Positions 5,584 through 14,031 are shown, counted from the first letter of the stretch. The stretch: DNA of 14,965 nucleotides from Bacteroidota bacterium (GCA_030706265.1 JAUZOX010000024.1:1-14965), one strand, 5' to 3'. A program made the numbers and translations. The notes: a model not told the origin generated them from the sequence alone.

Positions 5584-8373
5584 TTATAAATTCATTTTGA
5601 AATCATAGTTTCCAGAGCCAATCAGGTAGTAAGCCCTGCCGTCTGCTATTTTTACAAATTTGATTTCTTTGATTCCCTGGATTGGTTTGCCGCCTTCAGT
5701 AATGGATGAAATCTTTAAAGTAGGAAATTCAATTATGGCTGTGGTATTGACAGGGATCTCCACTTTCATGGTAAAGATATCGTTTTCTTTTTTCCATTCG
5801 TCGCTAATTAGTCCATAAGGTGATTGGTGTGAGGTGTTTACAAAATTCAGGTCACCTGTCAACAGCGGCCTCATGATGATGTGTTTAAAGCCCGGTTGTT
5901 CCGGATCGCCCTTTATACCACCCAGGTTTTCATAATACCATATGATCAGATCTCCCAGCAACATGACGTGGTTGCCTGAATTCATAGCCGGGTCGGCTGT
6001 ATTGCCATTCCAAAGCTCCCAGATAGTGGTAGCGCCCTGTGATGCCATATAACCCCAACTTGGGTAGTCGGTATTGGTCACAAGTTTGTAGGCTAAATCC
6101 GGACGTCCATATTGGGTTAGCATTCTCATGATCCATTGGGCACCAACCAAACCGGTACTGATATGGCCATTGAAATCTTTTTCGGTCTTTTCAACAATAT
6201 TGTCAAAGACACCCTGTTTGTTTTCATCCGGGACCAATCCGTAAGCCAACGAAAGCAGGTTAGCAGTTGCCGTGTTGTTTGCATATTGCTTTAAAGCCGG
6301 ATTATAAAACTTATCGTTGTAGGCCTTATAAATGGTTGATGCCAGATCACGGTATTCATTTGCGTCTTCAGGTTTATTCAGCAGTTTTGCAAATCGTTGC
6401 ATCAAAGTCAGCAAGTTATAATAATACGTCGTGCTCAATACTTCACCGCTTGTTTTACGAGAGGGGTCTGCAGAGTGAATCAGCTGGGGTGATTCGGGTG
6501 GCATACACCAGTCTCCGTAAGTGTCTTTTATCAGAATGCCATTTTTGAGATACTTGTCTTTCATGTACATGATCCATTTTCTAAATGAATCATAATGGTT
6601 TCGGATAGGGTCCAGGTTTGCATATTGGTCATATACCATATTGGAGATGATCAGATAAGCTGCCGGCCATGTGACATTGTCGGAATATATGGGCCAGTAT
6701 GAGGGGGCAACATCAGGTACACTTCCATCGTCACGTTGTGCATCGTCAATGTCCTGCATCCATTTGGTATAGAGGTTGCCATTGTTGAAGATGAAACTTT
6801 CACCTTTCGAACCCGTGGCGCGATCACCCAGCCAACCCTGACGTTCATCTCTTTGCGGGCAGTCGGTAGGCATGCTTCTGTAGTTTCCACGAATTCCCCA
6901 GTAAGCGTTTTTGTAAATGGTGTTGATCGTTTTATTCGAAGATACAAAGGTCCCTGTGGTTTGCATATCATCGTAAACTACACGGCCATCCAGAACTGAA
7001 AGATCCGGCTTTCCGGGATATCCTTTGACCTCAACAAATCGAAAACCATGATATGTGAATCGGGGTTCAAATACTTCTTCGCCTGTCCCTTTGAGTGTAT
7101 ATTTATCGGTCACTTTGGCACTTCGAATGTTTGCCAGGTAGAGCTGCCCATCAGGTTGCAGCGTTTCGGCAAACCTCAGGGAAACGGTGGTTCCTTTGGG
7201 CCCCTTGACCCGTAACCTTGTCCAGCCGACCATATTCTGCCCCATATCAAAGATGAAGACCCCCGGTGTCAATTCCTTAACCGACACGGGTTTCAAGGTC
7301 TCTTTAACCTTGATGGGCTCGGTCATCTGAGCGCACAGTTTCGGGCTTCCGGGTTCGACCAGTTCGGCACTGAGCCAATTCGAGTCGTTAAATCCCGGCT
7401 TATTCCATCCCTGTATTTCTTTTGTCGCATCATATTCTTCACCGTCGTATTCATTGTTAGCGATGATCGGGCCGTCGGTTGTGATCTTCCATGATTGGTC
7501 ACTTGAAATGGTTTCGGTGGTTCCGTCAGTATATTCCAGCGCCAGCTGTACAATGGCTTTGGGGAAGCCATATCTTTTCATTTTGGTTGGCACCGTTGAT
7601 CTTGGTGCAAAAAAGCGACCGTTACCAAGCAATATTCCCACCGCATTTTTCCCGGGTTGTATCTGTCGGGTGATGTCAAAAGTCATATAATAAGCCCGCT
7701 TGTTGTATTCCGAAAGGGCGGGGGCAAGCACCTGATCACCGATCTTTTGTCCATTGACTGAAAGTTCAAACAGACCCAAACCACAGACGTAGGCTGTGGC
7801 CCTTTTTACTTTTTTTACTGCTGAAAATTCTTTCCGGACCATCCTTGCTGAGAGTCTGGTGAACTCCGAATTGATATCGTCAGCACCCATGGCCTTGTCC
7901 AGACCGATCCATTTTCCTTTCCAATCTGCTGCATTAAGTAAACCCATTGTCCATGATGCAGGCTTACTCCAGGATGATTCAATTCCGTTTTTGTCCCAAA
8001 CCTTGACTTTCCAGTAACAGGCCTTTCCTGAAGTCAACGCAAGACCGCTATAAGCGATATTCAGACTTGCCGGGGACTCCACCTTTTTTGAGTCCCATAG
8101 ATCTCCGATATTGGCATTGAGTTTGTTCAGGGAGCTTGCGACGAGAATATGGTAAGCTGTTTGAATCTGGTTGCGTTGTTTGGATGTTGAAATCCAGCTT
8201 AATTGTGGATTCAGTACATCAATCCCCAAGGGTTCTGACATTCGCTCGCAAAGAAGTTGCTGAGGAAGAATGGAAATGGCAGGGGAACTTTTTTGTCCAG
8301 ATGCTGTTGTGGAGAACAGGAGTAAGATGAAACAGCATAACAAATCAAAACATAGTAAAAGTCTTTTTTTCAT
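5584..8373 (-). CDS. Secreted GH78 alpha-L-rhamnosidase
   Basis: This exported inverting alpha-L-rhamnosidase would cleave terminal L-rhamnose from glycans or glycosides and supply the rhamnose pathway encoded upstream. I start it at the internal ATG (8371-8373, 929 residues), because this puts MKKRLLLC and a hydrophobic core ending STTASGQ at the N-terminus as a Sec signal peptide. A longer reading to 8415 adds 14 residues before it. The domain order is an Fn3-like N-terminal module (about 40-150), rhamnosidase N-terminal beta-domain (155-340), concanavalin-like domain (345-470), (alpha/alpha)6 barrel (about 475-825) and C-terminal beta-sandwich. The family signature DCPQRDERQGWLGD is at 504-517 and holds the acidic rhamnose-binding and general-acid residues. 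GATTIWELW (780-788) holds the likely catalytic-base glutamate E786, and NHVM (801-804) follows. It looks complete and active. A 220-nt spacer containing a 15-bp hairpin separates it from the aldolase gene upstream. Confidence 0.93.
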   Translation of the reverse strand: MKKRLLLCFDLLCCFILLLFSTTASGQKSSPAISILPQQLLCERMSEPLGIDVLNPQLSWISTSKQRNQIQTAYHILVASSLNKLNANIGDLWDSKKVESPASLNIAYSGLALTSGKACYWKVKVWDKNGIESSWSKPASWTMGLLNAADWKGKWIGLDKAMGADDINSEFTRLSARMVRKEFSAVKKVKRATAYVCGLGLFELSVNGQKIGDQVLAPALSEYNKRAYYMTFDITRQIQPGKNAVGILLGNGRFFAPRSTVPTKMKRYGFPKAIVQLALEYTDGTTETISSDQSWKITTDGPIIANNEYDGEEYDATKEIQGWNKPGFNDSNWLSAELVEPGSPKLCAQMTEPIKVKETLKPVSVKELTPGVFIFDMGQNMVGWTRLRVKGPKGTTVSLRFAETLQPDGQLYLANIRSAKVTDKYTLKGTGEEVFEPRFTYHGFRFVEVKGYPGKPDLSVLDGRVVYDDMQTTGTFVSSNKTINTIYKNAYWGIRGNYRSMPTDCPQRDERQGWLGDRATGSKGESFIFNNGNLYTKWMQDIDDAQRDDGSVPDVAPSYWPIYSDNVTWPAAYLIISNMVYDQYANLDPIRNHYDSFRKWIMYMKDKYLKNGILIKDTYGDWCMPPESPQLIHSADPSRKTSGEVLSTTYYYNLLTLMQRFAKLLNKPEDANEYRDLASTIYKAYNDKFYNPALKQYANNTATANLLSLAYGLVPDENKQGVFDNIVEKTEKDFNGHISTGLVGAQWIMRMLTQYGRPDLAYKLVTNTDYPSWGYMASQGATTIWELWNGNTADPAMNSGNHVMLLGDLIIWYYENLGGIKGDPEQPGFKHIIMRPLLTGDLNFVNTSHQSPYGLISDEWKKENDIFTMKVEIPVNTTAIIEFPTLKISSITEGGKPIQGIKEIKFVKIADGRAYYLIGSGNYDFKMNL

Positions 8374-8498
8374 ACGTAAATAATTTGTAATAAATAGGTC
8401 GTATGGAACTCGCATTGATAATTTTCATCGGTGTATTTGATTTATAAACATGCTCGTTCCCTCATTGTATAATTTAAAAATAAGAGTTTCGTGAAACA

Positions 8499-8538
8499 GG
8501 TTTGAAAGATTCATTCTTGTGTTTGAATCTTTCAAACC
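8499..8538 (-). terminator. Perfect 15-bp inverted repeat after the double aldolase
   Basis: The arms GGTTTGAAAGATTCA (8499-8513) and TGAATCTTTCAAACC (8524-8538) are perfectly complementary around a 10-nt loop. It lies 55 nt downstream of the aldolase stop codon and about 125 nt upstream of the GH78 start. No U-tract follows directly; on the transcribed strand a CTTATTTTTAAATTAT stretch comes about 15 nt later. It could be a terminator, an attenuator controlling GH78, or an mRNA stabiliser. The rest of the 8374-8593 spacer shows nothing I can name. Confidence 0.5.
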
Positions 8539-8593
8539 TATCCGGTCAACTTGATGATTTCTATTTACGCTGTAACGCAAACATTAGAAACTT

Positions 8594-9889
8594 CTAGACC
8601 ATGAACACTTTTCGGAGTTCTTCGATTTGGTTGTTGTTGATAGGAACCAGCTGACCAAGTGGGGCTGCCAGTACGAGTGATTTAGCACTGAATTCGGCTA
8701 CCTCGAGCTTATCGAAAGCTTGCAGTAGTTTATCTCCGGTTACCAGAACGGAATCATTCTGAACTATGATAGCCGGTGTTTTGGATAATACCTTCGGAAT
8801 GATATTTTCACTTTCAAACTGTGAACCATAAGCAAGAATGGGTAAGTCTTGCAGGAATATCCAGCTTTCAGGGATGGTGCGTACATCAAATTTGATATTT
8901 CCAATACCAAAAGCCATCAAGTATGGTGGTTGGGTGATGATGATGGAGTTGATGTGAGGATTCTGTTCGTATATCTTCTGATGCAGCAACACAGCCCGGC
9001 TCGGAATCTTACCCGGTTCACGTTTACCGTCCTTGATTTGGACAACATCTTCCAGCTGGATGTTCCAACGCGACAATCGGGTCGGTGTAATTAAAAAATC
9101 ATTATCTCTCCACCTGACAGAAACGGTTCCGTATGAGCTGATCATCAATCCCTGGCGACAAGCCCTGCGGACGATGTTACAGATTTCGGCCCTTTTTTCT
9201 TTTTCATCCGAGGGATAAGTGACAACATCCTGCTCGGGAATGAGTCCCGGTACCTGAGATTCGTACGCGTCTATTTGCTGATCAGTAAGATAATTCGTAT
9301 TGCCCAGCGCTTTGCTGTATAAAATTGCTCTTGCACAGAATTCAAAAGTTTCAAACCTATCATAAGCATCGTTTAAATCAGAACCACCCAAGACAGTTCC
9401 ATGGTTTTCCATGATGATGGCTTTAAAGCCTTTCTTAAACTCTGCAGCGATTTTCTCACCAAGGGCCTTGCTGCCCGGTAATTCATATTCGGCATAACCA
9501 ATGGATCCACAGATGTTCTTGGCCTGAGTGATCACGTTTGTGTTTGGAATCTGCCTGACGATACTGAATGAAACCAATGCAGGCGGATGGGCATGAATGA
9601 TAGCTTTCAAGTCAGGCCTGCTTTCGTAGATGGCCTTGTGAAAGGGGTATTCGGAAGAGGGTTTGTGCTTTCCGATGATAGTACCGTCTTTCTTTACGCA
9701 AATAATGTCTGCAGCGGTCAGTGTTCCCTTGTCGATTGCCGAAGGAGTAATCCAGATGTCACCATCCTCATCGATAATGGAAATATTCCCACCGGTGGTG
9801 GTGGTCATTCCTCTTCGGTAAATTCTGCTGATTATTAATGTGATTTGATCACTGGGGTGCATCAGTGCACAATTTAATATTTCATCCAT
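8594..9889 (-). CDS. Tandem class II aldolase-fold protein, degenerate C-half
   Basis: The 431-residue protein contains two class II aldolase/adducin folds in tandem, where FucA/RhaD/AraD enzymes have one (about 210-275 residues). The first half has everything needed: phosphate-binding TTTGGNIS (30-37), catalytic E80 in PSSEYPFH, zinc ligands H99 and H101 in HAHPPA, and H163 in ENHGTVLGG. The second half (about 225-431) aligns with it, but E80 becomes A299, H99/H101 become I318/Q320 in IITQPP, and H163 becomes D379 in QNDSVLVTG, so it cannot bind zinc the same way. Its context with rhaTAB and a rhamnosidase suggests rhamnulose-1-phosphate or a related sugar-phosphate substrate, but fuculose- or ribulose-phosphate activity cannot be excluded. 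I chose ATG 9887-9889 (MDEILNCAL); an upstream ATG at 9943 would add 18 non-conserved residues. Confidence 0.82.
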   Translation of the reverse strand: MDEILNCALMHPSDQITLIISRIYRRGMTTTTGGNISIIDEDGDIWITPSAIDKGTLTAADIICVKKDGTIIGKHKPSSEYPFHKAIYESRPDLKAIIHAHPPALVSFSIVRQIPNTNVITQAKNICGSIGYAEYELPGSKALGEKIAAEFKKGFKAIIMENHGTVLGGSDLNDAYDRFETFEFCARAILYSKALGNTNYLTDQQIDAYESQVPGLIPEQDVVTYPSDEKEKRAEICNIVRRACRQGLMISSYGTVSVRWRDNDFLITPTRLSRWNIQLEDVVQIKDGKREPGKIPSRAVLLHQKIYEQNPHINSIIITQPPYLMAFGIGNIKFDVRTIPESWIFLQDLPILAYGSQFESENIIPKVLSKTPAIIVQNDSVLVTGDKLLQAFDKLEVAEFSAKSLVLAAPLGQLVPINNNQIEELRKVFMV

Positions 9890-10204
9890 CCTATTAAGAT
9901 TTTGATTGATAATGATTCTGTCATAAAGCCATATAAAAAACAAACATTTTTCCCTTTCGGAATTCTAACCAAGTAACGGGATGTCATTGATATCATGGTA
10001 AAACCGGAACTTTTTAAAATGAATATAATACTTTCATCCTCCGGCATTGATAAAATGGCGGAGGCATGAAAGTATTATAACAAAATATACTGCAACTTGA
10101 TTAATGCCGAAGGCATGACAGTATCAATAAAAAGTATTCCAACAACAAATAAAACCAGAACCGGGATAAATGCTAAAAAATTACCCTCTGTTCATATTCA
10201 TGTT
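9890..10204. other. Spacer between rhaB and double aldolase
   Basis: This 315-nt gap interrupts the otherwise compact rhamnose gene series. It holds no credible ORF apart from the disfavoured 54-nt extension of the aldolase. Its main content is the cluster of three hairpin-forming repeat units at 10024-10129. I searched for a TTTG...TAnnTTTG promoter for the aldolase and found no correctly spaced match. The rest is plain A/T-rich sequence. Confidence 0.6.
10024..10129. repeat. Three related repeat units forming nested hairpins
   Basis: A unit of about 27 nt with core AATGCCGGAGGCATGAAAGT occurs three times with variation: 10024-10051 inverted, 10053-10079 direct and 10101-10129 direct. The first two face each other and form a long stem: 14 perfect pairs (10024-10037 with 10066-10079), one bulged base, 6 GC-rich pairs (10038-10043 with 10059-10064), and more after a mismatch. 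The third unit folds on itself as ATGCC-gaa-GGCAT (10104-10116) with outer ATACTG/CAGTAT or TTGAT/ATCAA pairs. The placement after rhaB fits a terminator or RNA-stability element; the arrangement resembles REP-type repeats. Confidence 0.55.
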
Positions 10205-11578
10205 TTAATAAGTTATCTCATTTAGTCCCAGATCAATTTGTGGAAGCTCTTTTTTGAAAGCCTCCCTGCCAATCACCAGTGCAGCGCCCAAAGCCGTTGC
10301 GTTGCTTATATCAGATGTGTAGACCTTTTTATCCGGAAAACGATCGGCAATCAACCTTACATACAAATCATTATTCGTAAATCCACCCGAAATATATAAT
10401 GCCTTCGTATCCTTTTCCTTTGTCTCAATTAGCTCAATTGCCTTACAGCTAAGGTCAACCAGGTCAATCATCAACTGATGATATGCTTCATCAAAATTAG
10501 CGAAAATTGATAAGTCGACAGTCACATCGACATAATTTTCAGGAACACCATCCTTAAAGAATACGCGTGATCCCTTGTTCTTTTCATCTAACTTTTTGAG
10601 CAGCAACTTGTCCGTCTTGACCGATTGGTAAGCTTTTTTGGAAACTTTAAAATGTTCGGCCAACCGGTTTGCATTTTCCTCGTGGATAAATCCGAGGAAA
10701 AGCCTGGACGACTTGACCTGTTTTTGTTCCGAACTCAGGTAACAAAGGGTGTCGTTGACCAACTGGTGTTGCGTCAGGGGTTCAGCATTATATGGGTTCA
10801 TGAAAACGCACCAGGTTCCGGTGGAGATGAGAATGAACTTTTCAGTACTGCTCATCAGATATGGAACTATGGACGAGGAGCTGTCGTGTATACCAATTCC
10901 TACCGGAACTTCTTTGCCGGCAATGGTGACTTCCTTCAATAGCGTGTTCGGAGAAGGCGCAGGCAGGGTAATCTGCTCATCCTTCAGCCATTGGTGATAA
11001 GTCTGTTTGTCAAAATTCCACATTGCCGTGTGACAGCCGATGGAAGTATATTCCGATGTCACCTCCCCGGTAAACAACAAACTAAGATATTGGGGAAAAT
11101 GAACGATGTGTTTTACCTTTTTGAATACTTCGGGCTTTTTCTTCTTTAGCCAAAGAATTTGCAAACCTGAGTTCAACATCTCAAGAGCCGGCGAAGCCGT
11201 GATCCTGCTAAACTCACCCACACCGCCATACCTGTCATAAAAGCCGTTGAGGACATCCACGGGCATCGGTTTCAGGTAATTGTAAACCGGGGTGAGCCGC
11301 TTTTTAGCCTCATCAAGATACATCAGGGTAGCCCCATAGGTGGCGAAATTTACAGCCGCGAGATGATATTTTCCGGTGCTGAGAATAGATGACAGGGTGT
11401 CTGTCATCCATTTCTCAATCACTTCAATGTTATCACACGCATAATCATCGTCATCAGTGATCTCGTCAAACCTCTTGTCTTCTTCTAAAACAACATGATA
11501 ATCTGTGTCGAATAACAAGATTTTCTTGTTCGATTTGCCGATGTCAAAGACAGCAATTACTTCTTTCTGCATGGTCAT
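10205..11578 (-). CDS. rhaB: Rhamnulokinase, FGGY carbohydrate kinase
   Basis: This 457-residue cytoplasmic kinase of the FGGY family would phosphorylate L-rhamnulose to L-rhamnulose-1-phosphate using ATP. The ASKHA fold is visible: VFDIGKSNKK (10-19) is the first phosphate loop, GIHDSSSSIVPYL (229-241) holds the catalytic aspartate D232 at the position of the FGGY base, ISTGTWCVFM (251-260) is the second phosphate loop, and SGGFTNNDLYVRLIADRF plus ATALGAALV near the C-terminus form the adenosine site. The length is slightly short of the roughly 490-residue enterobacterial RhaB. The first ATG lies 2 nt after the rhaA stop, with a second ATG two codons later; tight spacing without a Shine-Dalgarno implies translational coupling. 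By sequence alone fuculokinase is possible, but adjacency to a clear L-rhamnose isomerase and RhaT makes rhamnulokinase the best call. Confidence 0.9.
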   Translation of the reverse strand: MTMQKEVIAVFDIGKSNKKILLFDTDYHVVLEEDKRFDEITDDDDYACDNIEVIEKWMTDTLSSILSTGKYHLAAVNFATYGATLMYLDEAKKRLTPVYNYLKPMPVDVLNGFYDRYGGVGEFSRITASPALEMLNSGLQILWLKKKKPEVFKKVKHIVHFPQYLSLLFTGEVTSEYTSIGCHTAMWNFDKQTYHQWLKDEQITLPAPSPNTLLKEVTIAGKEVPVGIGIHDSSSSIVPYLMSSTEKFILISTGTWCVFMNPYNAEPLTQHQLVNDTLCYLSSEQKQVKSSRLFLGFIHEENANRLAEHFKVSKKAYQSVKTDKLLLKKLDEKNKGSRVFFKDGVPENYVDVTVDLSIFANFDEAYHQLMIDLVDLSCKAIELIETKEKDTKALYISGGFTNNDLYVRLIADRFPDKKVYTSDISNATALGAALVIGREAFKKELPQIDLGLNEITY

Positions 11579-11580
11579 TA

Positions 11581-12849
11581 TTATCGTTTCAGTGAAACTT
11601 CGGCTTCGTATTTTTCTATTGATGCAACATAATCTTCTCCAACGGGAACATTATTGATCAGGCAATAATAGTCGTATACGGCTCCAAATGGTTTGGTCTT
11701 CATCAATTCAAGGGTTGACAACCGTTTGAAATAGTTACCCGACTCTTCAGCGGCTTTCAGCATGTCAAAAGGTTCGAGCAGTGCGCAAAGGAACGCCTGC
11801 TGTGCAGCTCTGGTTCCGATTACATATGCACCGATCCGGTTGAGTGAAGCATCAAAGTAATCAAGCGCCACATTTACGCGGTCAATGGCTTTGGCACGTA
11901 CGATTTCCTGTGCAATCGAAAGCATTTCATCGTTCAGGATTACGACATGGTCACTATCCCAACGAACACCACGGCTGACGTGCAACAGGATTTCATCCAG
12001 GTACAACAGGATGGATGGAATTTTATCCGCAATCTGTTCGGTCGGATGGAAGTGCCCGTTATCCAATGTAAGCAACGTCTTATTCTTGATGGCATAGCCC
12101 ATATAGAACTCATGAGATCCCACAACCATTGCTTCTGAACCAATTCCGAAAAGTTTACATTCAACAGAATCTTTCAGATACTCTTTTGGATAAGAAATAC
12201 TGAAGATTTCATCGAGCGATTCTTTCAATAAAGCCCTGTAAGTGTAACGGTCGACAGGATGATCTTTTGAACCGTCAGGGATCCAGATGTTGTTAACACA
12301 GGGGGTTCCAAGCTGTTTTCCCATCTCGGCACCAATCAAACGGCAACGTTTGACGTGCTCGATCCAGAATCTGCGTATTTTCTCATCTTTACTGGCAAGA
12401 GTATATCCGTCATTTGATAAAGGATGTGAGAAACAAGTGGGGTTGAAGTCAAGGCCGATACCCAGTTTCTTAGCCCAGTCAATCCAGCTTTGGAAATGTT
12501 TTACTTCAATCTGATCGCGATCGACTTTCTCCCCATTGAAATCACCATAGATTGCATGGAGGTTTAGGCGTTGCTTGCCTGGAAGCAATGACATTACCTT
12601 TTCGATATCGGCTTTAACCTGATCGATGGTTCTGGCTTTACCGGGAAAATTACCTGTCGCCATGATGCCGCCGCCACCAAGTTCTGCATCGGGTGTTTCA
12701 AATCCGCTCACATCATCGGTTTGCCAGCAATGTAAGCTGATCACAATCTTATTCATTTGTTCAATAGCCTCATCGGTATTGATTCCAATTTCAGCATATT
12801 GCGCCTTTGCATTTTGATATGCAGTCTTTATTGTGTTGCTATCTTTCAT
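11581..12849 (-). CDS. rhaA: L-rhamnose isomerase
   Basis: This 422-residue metal-dependent isomerase (also called RhaI) interconverts L-rhamnose and L-rhamnulose, the first cytoplasmic step. It aligns with Escherichia coli RhaA along its whole length. Conserved blocks include LHCWQTDDVSGFE (39-51), NLHAIYGDF (96-104), GLDFNPTCFSHPL (132-144), NIWIPDGSKD (187-196), EFYMGYA (247-253) and HVSRGVRWDSDHVVI (290-304). The expected metal-site residues are present: E230, D263, H290, D298, D300 and D330, each four positions earlier than the numbering I recall for the E. coli enzyme. No residue appears lost. It sits 37 nt downstream of rhaT and 2 nt upstream of rhaB, so the three are almost certainly one transcript. 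This is the most secure functional call in the window and anchors the pathway assignment of its neighbours. Confidence 0.98.
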   Translation of the reverse strand: MKDSNTIKTAYQNAKAQYAEIGINTDEAIEQMNKIVISLHCWQTDDVSGFETPDAELGGGGIMATGNFPGKARTIDQVKADIEKVMSLLPGKQRLNLHAIYGDFNGEKVDRDQIEVKHFQSWIDWAKKLGIGLDFNPTCFSHPLSNDGYTLASKDEKIRRFWIEHVKRCRLIGAEMGKQLGTPCVNNIWIPDGSKDHPVDRYTYRALLKESLDEIFSISYPKEYLKDSVECKLFGIGSEAMVVGSHEFYMGYAIKNKTLLTLDNGHFHPTEQIADKIPSILLYLDEILLHVSRGVRWDSDHVVILNDEMLSIAQEIVRAKAIDRVNVALDYFDASLNRIGAYVIGTRAAQQAFLCALLEPFDMLKAAEESGNYFKRLSTLELMKTKPFGAVYDYYCLINNVPVGEDYVASIEKYEAEVSLKR

Positions 12850-12886
12850 ATTATTAAGGGATTATATTGACTAATATTAACTAGGG

Positions 12887-13927
12887 TTAAAGTTTAATGA
12901 CAAAGATCGATAAAAGCAGGACTAATAATCCGACCAGAAGTACGACTATTGTCTTTTGACTTGAACCCTTCCATTCTTTCAGGATGATTCCCCATACATT
13001 ACTGAAGGTGATATTCAGGGCCATCAGGATACTCCAGCCGAATGCAAATAATGCCGGAGGCAGCATGCTTTGTCCCATTCCAAAAAAGAAAAACTGAAGA
13101 AACCAGAGCGTACCGCCTAACAGGCTGAATAATACATTCATCAGGATGATATTGCCCGAAACGGTACTAAAGTCTTTGTACGATTTATTTTTTAGGCTGA
13201 GATAGGTGCAGTATACGAAATTGGTTAAAAAGCCTCCAAACATGACAAAAATAAGTGCCGGGCTGGTTACGAACAAATCGTTGGTATGGACTGCCCTGGC
13301 CTGATCCTGGATTAGGTTTCCGGCATCGAGGAATCCTTTTAAACCATTAATGCCGTAATTCATGCAGGCACTCATTATACCAGCCAGAATGGCAATTAAC
13401 AATCCTTTTTTAAGGGCAAATTCCTTTACGGCTTTCTTCTTGTCTTCTTCGGACATCGACTGCGACTTTAATGCGCCGGCATATCCTACAATGGCAATAC
13501 CCGCAATGCTGATAGCAACACCCAGAAGCATGATTAACCCTGAACTGGTACTAAAGATGTTTTGTCCGGCTACCATAGGTGGAATTAAAGTCCCAAAGGC
13601 ACCGCAAAAACCAAGCGCAATAGACTGGCCTAATGCAACACCAAGATAGCGCATGCTCAGGCCAAATGTCAGTCCGCCAACGCCCCAAAGCGCACCCCAG
13701 AAAATGCATCCCATCAATGCGGTTGTCGGGGTATTCGAAATAATGGTATGCAGCTGAGGAACTGTAAACGCTGCAAAAATTATGGGTGCCAGGATCCAGG
13801 AAGCAATCCCCTGTACGATCCAGTATGTTTCCCATGACCATGATTTTACTTTGCGAATAGGTACATAAAAACTAGCTGCACAAGCGCTGCCAACAGCCAT
13901 TAGTAAAACTCCTAATAATGGATTCAT
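12887..13927 (-). CDS. rhaT: L-rhamnose permease RhaT
   Basis: This 346-residue inner-membrane protein belongs to the RhaT family of the drug/metabolite transporter superfamily, which imports L-rhamnose by cation (proton) symport. About ten hydrophobic helices are visible, from LLGVLLMAVGSACAASFYVP to the final VVLLVGLLVLLLSIFVIKL. Family-specific text near the N-terminus is VKSWSWETYW (27-36), then WGALWGVGGLTFGLSMRYLGVALGQSIALG, which closely parallels the E. coli protein. Insertion begins directly at the N-terminus with no separate signal peptide. It is separated by 104 nt of featureless A/T-rich sequence from the aldolase gene upstream and by 37 nt from rhaA downstream. Length is normal and no helix appears missing. 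The assignment is supported by both sequence and context. Confidence 0.96.
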   Translation of the reverse strand: MNPLLGVLLMAVGSACAASFYVPIRKVKSWSWETYWIVQGIASWILAPIIFAAFTVPQLHTIISNTPTTALMGCIFWGALWGVGGLTFGLSMRYLGVALGQSIALGFCGAFGTLIPPMVAGQNIFSTSSGLIMLLGVAISIAGIAIVGYAGALKSQSMSEEDKKKAVKEFALKKGLLIAILAGIMSACMNYGINGLKGFLDAGNLIQDQARAVHTNDLFVTSPALIFVMFGGFLTNFVYCTYLSLKNKSYKDFSTVSGNIILMNVLFSLLGGTLWFLQFFFFGMGQSMLPPALFAFGWSILMALNITFSNVWGIILKEWKGSSQKTIVVLLVGLLVLLLSIFVIKL

Positions 13928-14031
13928 CGTTTTAAATCGTTTATAATTTGTAAATTATGACTCTTATAGATTAATTGTTTTAGTTCTTATTACTATTAAT
14001 TCATTTTTCGGGAAACAGGTTCCGGTTATTA

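Noticed and set aside
8374..8415. Longer start for the GH78 protein (14 extra residues)
   Set aside because: The extension MRVPYDLFITNYLR precedes a typical signal-peptide start MKKR and would bury it, so the internal ATG is favoured.
8533..8540. TAGGTTTG on the minus strand as a -7 box of a Bacteroidota promoter for the GH78 gene
   Set aside because: No TTTG box lies 19-21 nt upstream; the nearest one (8578-8581) is 37 nt away, and the match is inside a hairpin arm. I mention it only as a possibility.
9890..9943. Longer start for the double aldolase (18 extra residues)
   Set aside because: The extension is hydrophobic and asparagine-rich, is not part of the aldolase fold, and lies in spacer-like A/T-rich sequence.
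10625..10942. 105-codon open frame on the plus strand inside rhaB
   Set aside because: It lies antisense within a well-conserved kinase gene and its translation shows no recognisable domain; it is a shadow of the real gene.
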